Of a stretch of 64,000 bases of DNA, positions 1 through 13,100 are shown one piece after another. Source of the stretch: Edaphochlamys debaryana (Eukaryota > Chlorophyta > Chlorophyceae > Chlamydomonadales). The notes under the pieces were generated by a model that did not search any database, was not told the origin of the DNA, and saw nothing but the letters and a program-made list of their open reading frames with translations. Numbering within the stretch: the first letter of the stretch is position 1; every line of letters begins with the position of its first letter. Position numbers and translations under genes: made by a program. The stretch lies in contig JAEHOE010000010.1 of the NCBI GenBank assembly GCA_016858145.1, positions 1,178,001-1,242,000 on the forward strand, in the 5' to 3' direction.

Positions 1-3000
1 TCCCACATGTTGCCCAGCACGCACCATCATGCCAAAGTCCAGGTAGGCCAGGCGGCCGTCGGGGGTGCGGAGCAGGTTGCCGGGGCTGCGGGGCGGGATG
101 GGGGCGGGGCGGGGAGTTGGTCAGCGGGCATGGATGGGAGCCCTGCCTACGCGGGCCCCATGCTTGCATGCCAAGCTGGCAGAACCCCCCTAACGGTGCT
201 CGGCCCTCGTGAACACCACTCGGGACTCCCTGACCAGCTCTCCCCGCCCCTCCTGCTCCCTGCTCAGTGGGGGTCGGCACCCGGCCCGCAACCGCACCGC
301 CCCCCACTCTTCCTGCCTGGACCCCTGCTCACTGCGGGTCTGCATGGTAGAAGCCCTCCTCCAGCATCTGCTCCAGAGAGCAGCGCACGCCCACCTGGGG
401 GCAGCGATGGGGGGGAAGGCAAGCGATGAAAAAGAAGTTGGCTCCATGCCGGGCGCACCTCACGCTTTCGACAGGGGTCTGAGCTCGCCCAGGAGGAGAC
501 GAAGTCGGCTGCACGCTGGCTGCTACGCGCGCCTTTAAGAGAAGCTTAGAGGCGCGCCTCCTCTGGCCCCGAATCGCTGAGCCCCAAGCTGAGCTGCATG
601 GACAACCCTGGTCTCCGTGCACGTTTTCCCACGTCCGTTCTCGCCCTACCTCCGCCCCCATTCCTCCACCCTCTCAACACGTAACCCCCCCGTCTCCGCC
701 TCACCTCCACCAGCGCGATGTCCTCCAGCCGCTGCGCGTCCAACATGACGGGGGCCGGGGCAGTGGGCCCCGCCCCCGCCCCGCCGCCGCCGGCCGCGCC
801 CGCCCGCGCCTGCGCCTCCGTGGCTGAGGCCCCGGCGGTGCGGAGGCGCTCGCCCTCGATCCACTCCATCGTCAGCACCTGGGGTGGGAGGGATAGGGAT
901 TGACACGGGGAAGGGGGCTTGGTCAGGCCGAGGTGCGCCGGTCCAGGTGTGCGCCGGTGGGGCTGCCCTTCCCAGTCATCAAAGGAGCCGGGTTATTCGT
1001 TTCACGACATGCCAGGCCACGGCATACAAGACGCCTTTTCCCCCGGACCGGTCCGTCGTGAAGTGCAAACATTGGCCTTTTCCCACAAAGTCGGCGCGGG
1101 CCCCGGGGCCGCACGCACCTTGGCGGTGGTGAACTCATCGTAGATGTGCGGCACGTAGACCTGGGGCAGGTGCGAGAAGAGCTCCTTGAACCTGCAAGCG
1201 GGGACCATGAGGCTGTGTGAGTTAGGGGGCCAAGCAACGCTTCGAGCACATCCGCCGACCACCAACCGCCGCACCTCCGCGCGTTGTCCGACTCTATCCG
1301 GTAGTCCAGCTCCCGGAACAGGCTGCTGGCCCACTCGTCCACCAGCGCAGGCAGGTCCGTGTTGAGCCGCCGCGCGGCCCGCAGCCAGCCGGCCACGATG
1401 CGCAGGATGTACACGTCCTGGAGGGGGGGAGGGCGGGAAGGGGGCCGGGGAGGGGGAAAGGGGGGAGATCGGTCAGCACCTCAGGTCAGGCGCAGGGTAT
1501 GCATACGCAGGGTGTACGGGGAAGGGGGGAGGGGGTGAAGGGCGCCGGGGTGGAGATCCTGTCAGCACCACGCGATACACGCAGGACAACGGGGTGAACA
1601 GGTCCGGATGGGGCGGGTGGGGCGAGGGGAGCAGGGGGCCGAGGACAGTGGAACCCCAGTCCCCTCCCCTCCTTTCCGCCCACCTGTGCAATCATCTGCG
1701 CCACCCGCGGCCGCTGCACCTTGACAGCCACCTCCGCACCGCCCAGCTCGGGCCGCAAAACGCCGCGGTACACCTGCGCGCGGACAGGGGCGGAGGCGGA
1801 CCTCATGGAAGAGCTGCCGCTGCAACGGCTGCTACATGCCCGATATCAATACCACATAATGCCCAACCGCAACCGCGAGGTCATGAGAGCTAGCAGCTAG
1901 CAGCTAGCAGCCATGCAGCCATGCAGCCATGCAGCCATGCAGCCATGCAGCCATGCAGCCATGCAGCCATGCAGCCATGCAGCCATGCAGCCATGCAGCC
2001 ATGCAGCCATGCTCGTGCGCAGTGCCCTGCGGCCCCGCCCGCCCTCGTGATTATGGCGGTCACATCCGCCCGAGCCCTTGCCCCAGCTCCGGCCCCACCT
2101 GTCCCAGCGAGGCCGCCGCCACAGGGCTGGTCGAGAGGCGCGCAAAGACGGTCGAGGGGGGGACGCCCAGCTCCAACTCAAGCACTGCGAGGCCGAGGAG
2201 GAGGTGGACGAGGAGACAGCGTGGAGCAGCGAGTTTGGTGGAGCAAGGGCGTGCCAGCCAGGTGGACGACGAGCAAGCGCAGTAGTGTGGACATGGTGGA
2301 GCGAGCGCGTGCCATGAGTCCTCGTACCTACGGATGGGCACTCGCACTGGCGGACACCGACTGCGCCCCTCCTGGCCCCACTGACTCCGCCTACCCCGCC
2401 CCCCGCACTGACCCCCACCCGTCTCCCCAGACCCCCGGCCCCATCCTCGGCCCCCAGGGCCCCACCGTCCATTGCCGCCTTGTCCGGGAAGGGCGGGATG
2501 CGGTCCTGCAGGGCCTCCAACGCCGTGATGTAGGCGGGCGGCATCACGTCCGGCCGCGAGGACAGCGCCTGCCCGATCTTGACGAAGGCGGGGCCCAGGC
2601 GGACCTACGTAGGGTTAAGAAGGGCAGCAAAGGGGGTACGGTCAAGGCGGTCAGAAATGTATGCGGGGGACGCCTGGGACGGCCGTGACCCTCGCTAGCA
2701 GAGCCCGTGTGCCGGGTTGCGAGCCCCATGGAACGCGGGCCGCGCTGGTGCCCAAGTTGAGCGTTGCAGGTCGCAATTTGCTGCCACCCCGTTCTCTCGC
2801 TATGTCTCGGTCCGTCTCGCCCTCCGTCCTCCGCTTCGGCAAAGGTCATCCCCACTCCGGCCCCGCCCCGCCCCACCAGCACGTCCTTGAGCGACTCCGC
2901 CGCCAGCGCCTCCCCCGCCTCCGGGTCCTGCAGCCGCAGCGATCGAGCCTTGGACACGGCCGCCCAGCTGCCGAACTCCGCGCCTGCGGGCGAGGTATCG

Positions 3001-4530
3001 GGGGACGTATCGGTACGTGTGGCGGTGGAGGCAGATGCGGTGGATGCCGGCGCGGCTGGTGCTGCAAGAGGGGGCGGTAACTCCACCCAGGCCAGCAGGC
3101 CGCCCGGCGGAGGCGAACCAGAGCCCTCCTCCGTCCTCCCTCGCTTGCACTCACTTGCTCCCGCGCCCACATCCTCTCCATCCATGACCTTCTATACTCA
3201 CCCATTCCCAAGCCTGCACCCGCACCGCATGCCCGCGCCGCCACCCGAGAGTTACCTATGGCCCTTCCCACACCGCCCATTCCCCCCCCTCCACACACAC
3301 GCACCTATGCGCAACAGCCGCGCCAGAACACGCACAGGCCGCGTCTCCCAGTAACGGTTGTTCATGGCCGCGTTGTAGGCGGAGGGCTGTGGCAGGGAGC
3401 GGGGCGGTGGCGGAAGGGGACCAGTGGGTAGGGTTGAAAGCGCCGGGTTGCACACCCTTCAGCCCAGGCCTGCGCTTCTCGGGGCAAATGTACTTCGGAA
3501 AGCCCTACTGCGCCTCCCGCATTGCCCCGCCACATTGGTCACTTGCTCTGGTTCGCTGCTCCACAGCTGAGGGCTCCGCACGCCCACCCCATCCACCACC
3601 CTCAACCCAAGTCCGAGCCCCGAAAGCCCACGCAAGGACTGCCTAGACCCCGTCGCCGGCAGCCATTCCCAAGGCCCTGGACAGGCCCCTCACCTCCTTG
3701 AACTCCGGAATCTCGATATCGCCCAAGTCATCGCCACCCCACCCCGACGACGCCGCGAGGTCGGCCGCCGCCTTCTTGTCCTGCTGTTGCTGCCTCGCCT
3801 GCTGCTGCCGCTGCTGCTGCTGTGAGGCTGCTGAGCCGGGGCCGGGCCCACGCGCAAGGCTCGATGTGGGTCGGAGCGGAGGCGCCGCGGGCGGCCGCTT
3901 GCCCGTGGCCGCGAGGGCCGCAGGGGAGGGACCCCGCGGCGCGGCAGCGAGGACCGTGGCTGAGGCGGAGCTGCTGGTAGCTGGGTTGGGGGCGGGGCCG
4001 GCGGGAGAGGAGGTGGAGGGCGTGGGGCTCGAGGAAGCTGCCGCCGCCCGCACGCGCACCGTGCCGGGACCGCCAACGTCGATGGTGCCGGACGCCGGGG
4101 CCATGCTGCTTAGGGGCCCAGGGAGGTCGACGCTCCCTAATGAGCCCCCGCTGATGTAGTTGCGGCTGCCCTGGATGGGCTGGCGCAGGCGGAAGCCCGC
4201 GGAGGGCGCCGATGGCCCGGAGGATGGTGACGGCGTGGGGCCGTCTGGTGACGCGGAGGACGTCTCAGACACCTCAACCGCTGCGACGACCGTGGTAGCG
4301 CGCGCATTTACAGCCAGCCTCCGACGACCACAAGCACTCGGACGTGGCCAGCTCCCCGGCCCCGAGCTGTGTGTGACTGGGCCCGCTGTTCGCCTGGCCT
4401 CAGCCAGCAGTACTGGACAATTCACTTGCAGCGCCCGGCTTGGCGTCCGACCGCCAAGCGCAAATCCAGTTTGCGTCTTCTCTCGCGTATGCGAGAGGCC
4501 GCTCGCCGCCCGAGCGGGCGCCTGCGCCAT
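1..4530 (-). CDS. ABC1K (UbiB/ADCK-type) atypical protein kinase, plastid-targeted, partial
   Basis: Eleven exons on the minus strand: 4530-3694, 3386-3305, 2983-2877, 2604-2466, 2184-2099, 1773-1684, 1417-1275, 1191-1119, 878-705, 394-333 and 85-25. The gene continues beyond base 1. Seen: about the first 75 residues are Arg/Ser/Ala-rich with a VNARA-like site, as in chloroplast transit peptides. Then come the ABC1 hallmarks: KIGQALSSRPDV (about residue 350), the Ala-rich loop PVAAASLGQV (about 410), the VAVK lysine (about 435), YHADPHPGNLL (about 594) and the metal-binding LDFGMM (614-618). Known: plastid ABC1Ks sit in plastoglobules or the eyespot and act on prenylquinone, tocopherol and carotenoid metabolism. 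All key motifs are intact, so an active kinase is likely. The region between residues 90 and 280 is low-complexity with a poly-Gln patch. The ATG at 4530 was chosen because it precedes the transit peptide. The C-terminal domain lies outside the window. Confidence 0.94.
1909..2012. repeat. 8-bp minisatellite, 13 perfect copies of AGCCATGC
   Basis: Thirteen uninterrupted perfect copies of AGCCATGC lie in the ABC1K intron between exons 1773-1684 and 2184-2099. A short run of about 7-bp AGCTAGC units (1887-1908) precedes it. The period is not a multiple of three. The array is far from both splice sites, so it is probably a neutral, length-variable locus. Confidence 0.98.
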
Positions 4531-5243
4531 GCTGATCTCCTACTCAGTACTTGACTTGCTGCTTGGCACGTAGAGAAGCGGAGAACTGTGTGGTGGCGGT
4601 TTGCCGAGATGCTGGTGGGTGCACGCGCAGAAGGTAACCAAGTGTGCGCCAGGGCAATGTCTGCAGTTTCGTGCGTAGAAGCGATGCTGAAGCGTTGCGG
4701 TAAACACGAATTGGTTTCGCGCACGCAGATCTGCCCGGAAAATGTCCGCACCCACGAGGAGCATGACGCGGTCCCGCGCTCACGGCAACAGCCTGCGCTC
4801 CCAGGACACGCGAACCGTAGCGCTAATTCTCGGCCATGAGGACGTCCTTTGAGGGTGGACAAGTTGTGGCCCTGCGGCAAGTACCCCGCCCGCAGCCCCG
4901 CCCGCCCCGAGGATGCTGTGCTCTGGGCGCAGCGGCAACACGCGGTCCGACAACCTACAGTTGGGTCTTACTGAGCGTTAGGCATAAACGGACGGGGCTG
5001 AGCAGCGGTGGCGGGCAGGATGGTCGGACCGCGCGCAGCCCCACGGCCGGTCCCAGGACGCGCGCGCGCAAGTCCCCGCGCTGCAGCACATGGCGTATTG
5101 CCTCCTCGCCAGCGCCCAACGCACAACGCTGTGGCTACACCTAGCACACCGAACCATAGCTCTTCAGGGCTTTGTGGTAAAGCTCGGACCGGCAGCTGAG
5201 CTAGGCCCCAAACATCCAAGCGGGCTTTGGCGGGCGAGCGCCG
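4531..5243. other. Intergenic region, probable divergent promoter
   Basis: Separates the ABC1K gene (minus) from the BAHD-like gene (plus), so it should hold both 5' UTRs and promoters. I saw no convincing TATA box, coding exon or repeat. Confidence 0.5.
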
Positions 5244-8200
5244 ATGCGTCTGCTCTGCGGCTGCCTGCCGCTGGGGCCCGGCCCTGGCGAGCATGGCCCT
5301 AACGCTGCAGCCAAGACGGAGCCGATCACAACGGCGGCCGTGACGGCTGCGACCTTCAACTTCCCGGCCCTGACAGCGGAGGAGGCCGGCGGCACCAAGG
5401 CGCCACCGCCGGGCGCTGGCGCTGGCGGGGGCAGCAGCGTCAGCCTGGTGGCAGTCGCCGGGGGCGTGGGGGGCAGCTCTAAGGTCGACGGAGGTCAAGC
5501 CTCCAAGCAGGCAGCAGTTCCGGTGAGCGTTGCTACGGCGGCTGCGGCTGGGCGTGTCAGGGCTTAAGGAGAACTTTCCACACCGGGGGTCCACGCTCTG
5601 CCACGCGCGGGGTCGAACGCGCAGCGCCTGTGCCACAGGCCTGGGTCCATGCGCCCCCTCCTGCTACCGCCTGCAGGCCCGCCGCCTGCCCTACCGCGGC
5701 CCCGGCAGCCCCACATGGCTGGGCCCAGTCGCGCTGGTCGGGCCGGCCGCAAGACCCCTGGGCGCGGCGGCAGCGCCCTCGTCCGTGCGGGTAGGCAACG
5801 CCGCTCCCCCGCCTTCCCGCGTGCAGTCGAGGCCCCGTGCTGCATCCCCCAGCAAACCGAATCGCTCGGACCTCAGACACAACTCGTATATCTAATGCAC
5901 AACCCCGCTCGCCTGTCTTTTCAACCCACAGCTGAGCCCCCTGGACCACGGCATGATGCTGACCACGCTCAACCCTAAGGCCCTCTTCCTCCCCTACACG
6001 CTCAACACGGGTGAGCGCGGTCTGCCCCGTGGGGCACTCCTCGCGTAAGCTCTTTGTTGCCGCGGTACCATGGCACCGTGCGTGCCGGGATGCCCTGCCA
6101 GCTCAGAGTCCTCTGCGCACGCTGGTGTTTTTGCTAATGCAACCTTTGCTCTCCCGCCCCCCACGCCTGCGCCCCAGCCCGCCTGGCGGAGGCGCTGTCG
6201 GCCACCCTCGCCGAGTTCCCCCTGCTGGCGGGCAGGTGGGCCTCGGCAGCCCGCACGCACGTGCCCCGCTCCCCCTTCGAACCCTGGCCCAAAGGCCTTA
6301 TCGCAGTGCTTGCTCTCCCCGTCCTAACTGCCGCGGCGCTGCGAACCGTCCCCCCACCCGCTCTGTTTGCTGCCCCCACGCACGCCTTCCGCAGGCTGCA
6401 AGGGCCGCCCGGCATGGGCCGCCTTCGCCGCCTGGCGGTGCGCCGCTGCTGCGGCTTCTCGGTCGCGCTGACAGGCGAGGGCGCGCTCCTGCGCGAGGCG
6501 GCCGCGGAGGAGCCCCTGTCCGCCTTCCTGCCCCTGGCAGCGCTGGCTCGCAGCGGGCTGCGGCAGCTCGGGGGGCAGCTCCCGCCCTACTTTGAGGTGG
6601 GTCCGTGGCTCTCCTACGTATGGCTCCGCTGGCGACCGGCCGCCGGTTGGAGCCAAGACAGCTCTGTCTTGACGGTGGTTCCAACTCCGAAGAGAACGAC
6701 TACTGGTTGTAGCCAAGACTCTATCTCTACTTTGGAGTGGTCAATGTGGCACTGTGGGTGCATGTGAACGGCATAGCGGTCCTTGCTCCTCCAAAGTAAG
6801 CCCACTCCTGAACTCCCGACACGCCATGGCCCGTGCCCCCCATCCGCGCAGCCGCTCGACTGCGACGCAGCCCTCCGCGGCCAGGAGCCCCTGCTCAAGG
6901 TGCGCCTCACGCGCCTGCGCCCCGCCGCCGCCAAGGGCACCCCACACGCCCCCGCCCCGGGTGCCGGCCTCAAGGCCTCGCCCGCCGGGACCCCCGGCGC
7001 TGACGGCGGGTGCATCCTGGCCTTGACCATCCACCACGCCGTGTTGGGTGAGTGGCCATCTCGGCAAGGCCCGGCGAAGTGGCTTGACCTTTCCCGCTAC
7101 CGGTACAAGAGCAGATGGAAGCCCCACTCGGCCGCCAGAATGTCCGTTTGAAGATTTCCGCTATCCGGGTACCGTAATTTGCATTTGGGTACTCTGCCGC
7201 AGACGGCCGCTCCGCGTCGATCTTCCTGGATCGCCTGGCGGCAGCCTACCGTGCCCTGGCGGCGCCGCCAGCGCCTGCGCCGCCTCCGCCGCCGCAGCCC
7301 TGCCCGAGCCTGCGGACCGAGTCCGGCGGCGCGAGCTGCGGCAGCGTGCGCGGCAGCGGCAGCAGCAGCGGCAGCAGCGGCGACGGCGGCGTAAGCAGCG
7401 ACGCTGGAACCGGCGGCGTCAGCAGTGGCGGCGCCGCCAGCCCCTCTCCAGAGCAAGTCAAGCCCAGCAACACCGCCGGCCTGACCCCTCTTGATCTAGG
7501 GCCAGCAGCTGTAGCGATGGCGGCGGCGGACTTGGCAGCGGTGGCTGCGAACGGTGCCGCCGCCGCCGCCGCCGCACAGGCCGTTGCCGCCGCCAGCGCG
7601 GCTGCCGTCACGTTCGACCGATCGGCACTGTTCCCAACCACCTGGCGTGACGGCGAGGGGAGCGACGGAGCGGCGGGCCCCACCGCTACCCTGACGGGGC
7701 TCCGGGTGCAGCAGGTAAATGGGCTACTGTGCGGCCACTCCTATCGCACACGTTGCACGCTCGTGGCCCCCCACAAGAGCTCTCTAACTGCCATCTCAAG
7801 GATCCCCGTCCCCTTCCGTGCCGCCCTGTTGTGGATCCCGGCCCCAGATGCCCCGCCCGGGCTGGGGCGCCGCGCTGTCCGCCGCCGGCCGCCTGGTGCG
7901 CTCCGTGCGGGCCGAGGGCAGTCGCTGGCGCGTGGCCGGCCCGGGGTCCCGCCTCCCCCAGCCGCTGTGCGCCGAGGTGCTCCACCTCCCCGCCGCCACC
8001 GTCGCGGCGCTCAAGGTACGATCCAACGCGTTGTGACAAGAACTAGTCCGCTTCCCCGCCATCAAGCCCAAATAGCCCATACCTCATTTTATGCTTTCCA
8101 GCTCTGCTGGTTGGGGGGAATCAGCCTGCCACCCTCTTGTCCCTTCGCCGCATCGCGCCCTTCCCTTCCGTCTGCGTTGCCTGAGCAGGCCCTGGCCAAC

Positions 8201-9616
8201 CCATGCACGTGCGCACCTGGGGCCGGTGCCGTCAGCACCAACGACGCAGTTACATCGCTGGTGTGGACGCTGATGGCCGACCTGCGCGGCAGGCCGCTGC
8301 CCGGAACCAAGCCCGCCAGCTCCCCAACCGCCAACGGCCAACCGCCAGCCGAGGCCGGCGGATACATGGGCCTGGCCATCGACCTTCGCCGCAACGGCGG
8401 CGGCGGCGGGGTGCCGCCCGGCTACTTCGGAAACGGCGTCTGGTGCATCCACGTGCCCCGCCCAGGCCCAACCGCCGGGCCCACAGCGGCCCCGACGGCC
8501 GGTGCCGGCGGCGCCGCCTGCGCCTGCGGGGCGGCGGGGGTCCGGGAGGGCTGCGAGGTGGTGGCGGCGCTGAGGGCGGGGGCGGCGGCGGTGCGCGGCT
8601 GCCTGACGGAGCTAAGGGCAGTGCCGGACGGAGCGGAGCAGGTGTGACGGGCTCCAGAGTCGCACGCTCAACTGCCCATCCAGGCTCGAGAGCACGTAGA
8701 AATAAAAGGGGCAGTTGAAGCCTGGGGGTTTCGGGTGTCGACGGGGGGCGGTCAAAGCGGGCATGGCTTGGCCAACTGGGCTGGCGCTGAGGGCTGCCCG
8801 GCTGCTCCCCTGCCCCAGGTCCTCCGCACCGCCGCCGCCCAGTTGAGGGCGCCCCTGAGTGCTCAGGCGTGCATGATGGCAGAGGTCTGCCGCCAGCAGG
8901 TGGGTGGGGGGGCGGGGGAGCGACTGCAGTGGCGCCCATGCCTTGTGCTCGGTGATTGATGCACTCTTGAGCCCGAGCGTTGCTTACCGCGCACGACCGC
9001 CCTCGACTGCTCCCAGCTCCCACCCTGCACCCCACCGTCAGGATGCCATGCTGACCAGCTGGCAGATGCCGTACTGGGATCTGGACTTCGGCCCCGCCCC
9101 GGCTGCTCTCGCCACGGCGGCGGCCGCGCCGCGCAACCAGCCTCTGCAGGTGGGGACCCGCACACTCAGGCAGAGGCTGGTAATGCCCCGACTCCTTGGG
9201 CACTCCGCAGATCGCCTCCATTCACCATCTCTCCGCGCCTCCTCATCACACCCTGCCCTCCCGTCATACCCTTGAGCAGTACGATACCTCTCCCTTTCAA
9301 ACTCTCCCTGCCTTAGCTCCCCCCTCCTACGCTCCTCTCCTGATGTGCCCTCGCCCCCGCGTGCATCCAGGTGTCCTCCCTGCTGCAGCCCGTGGCGCCC
9401 TGGTCGGCCGCCGTCATGGCCTCAGCGCCGCCCGGCAGGCAGCGCTCCGCCGGGCCCAACGGGCCCATCGGGCCCCGCGGGCCCAGCGAGCCCAGCGGCG
9501 GCAGCCCCGCGGGCGGGGGCCTGACTCTGTTCCTGGTGGTGCCCGAGGGTGCGGCCTGTGCGCTGCGGGCCAGCCGGGTGGTGAGGGCGCTTGCGCCGGG
9601 GGCGGCGTTCCAGTAA
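5244..9616 (+). CDS. BAHD/HXXXD-type acyltransferase-like protein
   Basis: Eleven exons: 5244-5522, 5932-6010, 6178-6235, 6395-6596, 6852-7047, 7203-7714, 7848-8015, 8189-8641, 8819-8899, 9042-9149 and 9371-9616; 793 residues. Seen: LSPLDHGMM opens the conserved core, followed by LAEALSATLAEFPLLAGRL, the catalytic motif HHAVLDG (His268...Asp272), STNDAVTSLVWTLMADLRG (about 515), and SWQMPYWDLDFG near 683-693, where BAHD enzymes carry DFGWG. Known: the family transfers acyl groups from CoA thioesters to alcohols or amines, usually in the cytosol; His of HXXXD is the base. The substrate cannot be inferred. The protein is far longer than the usual 430-460 residues because of Ala/Gly/Ser-rich inserts at 1-90, 285-440 and 580-640. 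Only DFG of DFGWG is kept. The start is the only in-frame ATG that gives a continuous first exon. Confidence 0.85.
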
Positions 9617-10172
9617 AGCGCAGGGGACAGCGTGGGTCTGAGGGAGGAGGGGGTTCTTGATACGGCGGTCGCAGGACTAGCGGGGCGCTTGTGGTCTTAA
9701 TTGAGAGGTGGCTTGCTTGCGGCGGGAGGCTGGGGTAAAGGTTGCGTTGGGACTTGTGCAGGGGGAGGGTCAGGGCGCAGGGGACGCAAGCTCGCAGAGG
9801 CCCGCAAGAAGTGGCGGGTAGAGGCAGGAGAGGTTGTGATCCGTTGGTGGTGTGTCGGCTTGCGTATGGCGGCGTGCTCGGGAAGGACCGAGGGGAAAGA
9901 GAAGGCACGTGCAGCTGCGGGTCAAGACCGGAGAGGCAGGGAGAGGCAAACTGGTTCAACATCCTTTGATCAGACGGAGGGAGTTGCACAGGCGTTGTCG
10001 ACAGGTGTGGGGGCAGGCGCTGAGGGAGCAGGTGGCTTCGGGAGGCGTGGCAGTACGGCGTACGGCGGGTGCAGTGCACACCCATTGCCGATCCGGTGCA
10101 AACTTTTAACAGAATGTGCCCTGAGCACATGACCTAGGGCTCGCCGATTAGATACTAGCGGCTGCAGCAGGA
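9617..10172. other. Intergenic region between tandem genes
   Basis: Holds the 3' UTR of the BAHD-like gene and the promoter/5' UTR of the CCCH-nuclease gene. I did not find a TGTAA signal here. No exon, RNA gene or repeat is evident. Confidence 0.5.
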
Positions 10173-13100
10173 ATGCAGCCGCCAAACGTTTGCTTCCATT
10201 TCGCCCAGCGCGGGTTCTGCCGCTTCGGGTCCGAATGCCGCTTTGTCCACCTTCAGACTGCAGTCAATGCATACGCCGATTCACGCTATCAGCCGAGGCC
10301 GCAAGCGGATGCCCATCCGCGCGGAGGTGGTCGCGGACGTGCGCCATACGGACCCGGCCCGGGCCGAGGAGTGTCGGACTTCCTGCGCGAGCGTCGTGTG
10401 CAGGGGCAGCAGCATGGGGGCTGGGCCTCACAGCAAGCCCAGCCCGGACGGGTCATGGCACCGCACCGACGCGACTGGAGCGCCGAGGCGCCCACGGACC
10501 AGCCTGGACTGAAGTTCAGGTTCATGTCGTGGAACGTGCTCGCAGCTGAGCTGGTGGGTCGCTCGGAAGGTCTCGAGGCTGGGCCCGTGGCGCCATCTTT
10601 CGGTCCCCTGGGCCCTCACGGGTCAAGTTGACCGCTGCCTCAAGCCCCTCAGTCTCTCTGCCTCCTCTCACCTGCGTCTCCCTCCACCCTGTCACGCCCC
10701 CGCCTGCCCCCAGGCGCACACGCACGCCGCGGAGCTGTATCCGCAGGCACCCTCCTCGGCGCTGGCGTGGCCATCCCGACTGCAGGGGGTGATTGCGCAC
10801 GTGGAGGAACAGCGCCCCGACGTGGTGTGCCTCCAGGTGAGACCGCATGGGGCCAAAACAGGGCTGTTCACTGGGGGCCCAGAACGACTTAATCAATCGA
10901 CTGGGTGCTTCCCCTGGCTCCGTGCGCGTAACCCGCCCTCCTCCAATGCCTCGCCTCCCCCACAGGAGGTGGACGACTGGCCCGGCATTCGCAATGCGCT
11001 GGCCCCCCTGGGCTACGAGGGTGTGCACGTGCAGCGCACGGGGGGGCGGGGGGACGGCTGTGCGACCCTGTGGCTCAGGGACCGCCTGTGCGTGGCGGGG
11101 CCGCGATCCGCACCCCGGCGCCCATCTGGGTCGGCCGCAGGATCCAGGCCCGGATCTCAGTCCGACGGCGTCGGCGTGATCCCGATCCTCATGGCGGATC
11201 ACGGGCTGCGGGACAACGTGGCCCTCGTGGTTCACCTGCGGCCCCGTAGCCCCGGGGAGGGCCGGCGGGGCGGCGGCAGGGCGGGGAGTGAGGGCGAGGG
11301 GCGTGGCGGCGGCGGTGGGGGCTCACGGCAGGCCGGACCACGGCGTGCAGCCCCCTCAGGAAGCGACATGGAGCTGGAGGAGGAGGAGGAACGCCTCGAC
11401 AGGGGTGGAGGGCAGGGCCGTAGCGACAGGACGTCGTCGGACGGCGGCGCCAGCGGCAGCGGAGGCAGTGATGGGGGCGGAGGGGACGCGGGCGGGTTGC
11501 GGCGGCGGCTCAAGGCGCAGCCGTCGGGCACGCCACGGCACAAGCGCTTCCGGAGCAGCGATGAAGAGGCGGAGCGCGCAGACGGAGGAGGCGGCGGCGG
11601 GAGGGGTGGCGGCGGAGGCGGAGAGGCAGGGAGAGCGACGGCAGCGGCCACCGCCGGCATCGCCGCGCTCCGCCCGTACACCCCCAACGCGCGCCAGACG
11701 GCGGCGCCGTCCTCGTCGCGGGACGCCGCTGCAGCGGGCCCCGGCCCCGGCCCCGCACCGCAGCGGCTTGCTGGCAGCGGCGCAGCGGGGCAGGCACTGC
11801 CTCCCGGGGTGCAGCAGGTACGCTTGGCTTACTCGTGTCGCCCTGTTGCCTGCTGACGTGCTCCCCCTACCGAGTCAGGCCAAGACCGTATCCCAGACCA
11901 CCGTTTCGTGTGCTACACCCACTGTACCTCTCTCGACCCCTGAACCCCTGCTCCGTCCCTGCTTCGCTCCCTCTCTCTTATGCCGCCCAGGGCTTTCTGG
12001 TGGCCAACACGCACATCCTGTTCAACACCAAGCGGGGGGACATCAAGCTGGGGCAAATGCGGGTGGTACTAAACGCGCTGGCAGCGGCAGCAGCACAAGC
12101 CGCATCACGCAAAGCAGAAGCGGAGGCAGAGCCCGGGGCAGAGGCGGAAGACCCGGCGGGTGCTCCGTCAGCAGCGGACGCGGCCGCCACGGCGCCAGGC
12201 GAGGCGGCGGCGGCGGCGGGCGGTGAAAGCGAGGGCTCGAGGTCCAAGCGGCGGCAGCGGCGAAAGTCCGCGGCGGCGACGCCGGACGCAGCGGCGGCGG
12301 CAGCTGCCAGGGCAGCGGCGCTGCTCCGCGACGGCGATGACGACGGCAACGATGCATCCACAGGGGAAGCTACAGCAGCCGCCACGGCGCCGCACCGCGC
12401 CGTGTCAGCACCGGCCCTGGGCCCAGGTGCAGCTGCTGCAGCTGATCCCGATGGGCCGGCGGGCCCGCCGCCGCTGCCCTGCATCTTTGCCGGCGACTTC
12501 AACTCAGCGCCTGGCAGTGGTCTGTACCGCTTCCTCAGCGGCGACCGACTTGACCTGGCGGGGGAGGACCGGCGGGAGCTGTCCGGTGCGTACGGCAGCG
12601 CGTGGTGTGGTCAGACGTGGGCGCCTAGGGCTGGGGAGGGGGTTAGAGACGCAGCGACAGCCTGGCCCTCGCTCTCATGTCGAAGGCGTGTGGGGCGTTG
12701 TGTCTGCGTATTTTATTGTCAGTCCTCCACTTGACCTTCGCTTCGCTTTGCCTAACCTGTGTGACCGTGACCTGACGGCTCCCTGCATGTGTTCGTAACT
12801 GCAGGCCAGGTCGAGGGGTACGGCTACCCTTCCCTGCAGCGGGACGTCCAGTACGGCAGGCCGCCACGGCTAGCGCGTTGGGCGCCGCCGCCGCCAGCGC
12901 CCCCTGTGCCCCCGGCCGCCGCCCTTGGCCGCGCCGCAAGCAACCGCTCGGGATCTGGGTCAGACATGGAGCGGGGCGCGAGCGGCGGGCGATCGTACGC
13001 CTTACGCTGGGAGGTGGAGGAGCTCGTCCACGCCATGGGACGAGCGGCAGTGGCGGATTCCATGGCGGCGGCGAAGGCGGCGACCGCGTCCGCAGCCGCC

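Noticed and set aside
1909..2012. Regular short repeats as a possible CRISPR array
   Set aside because: No unique spacers between the 8-bp units and the context is a eukaryotic intron.
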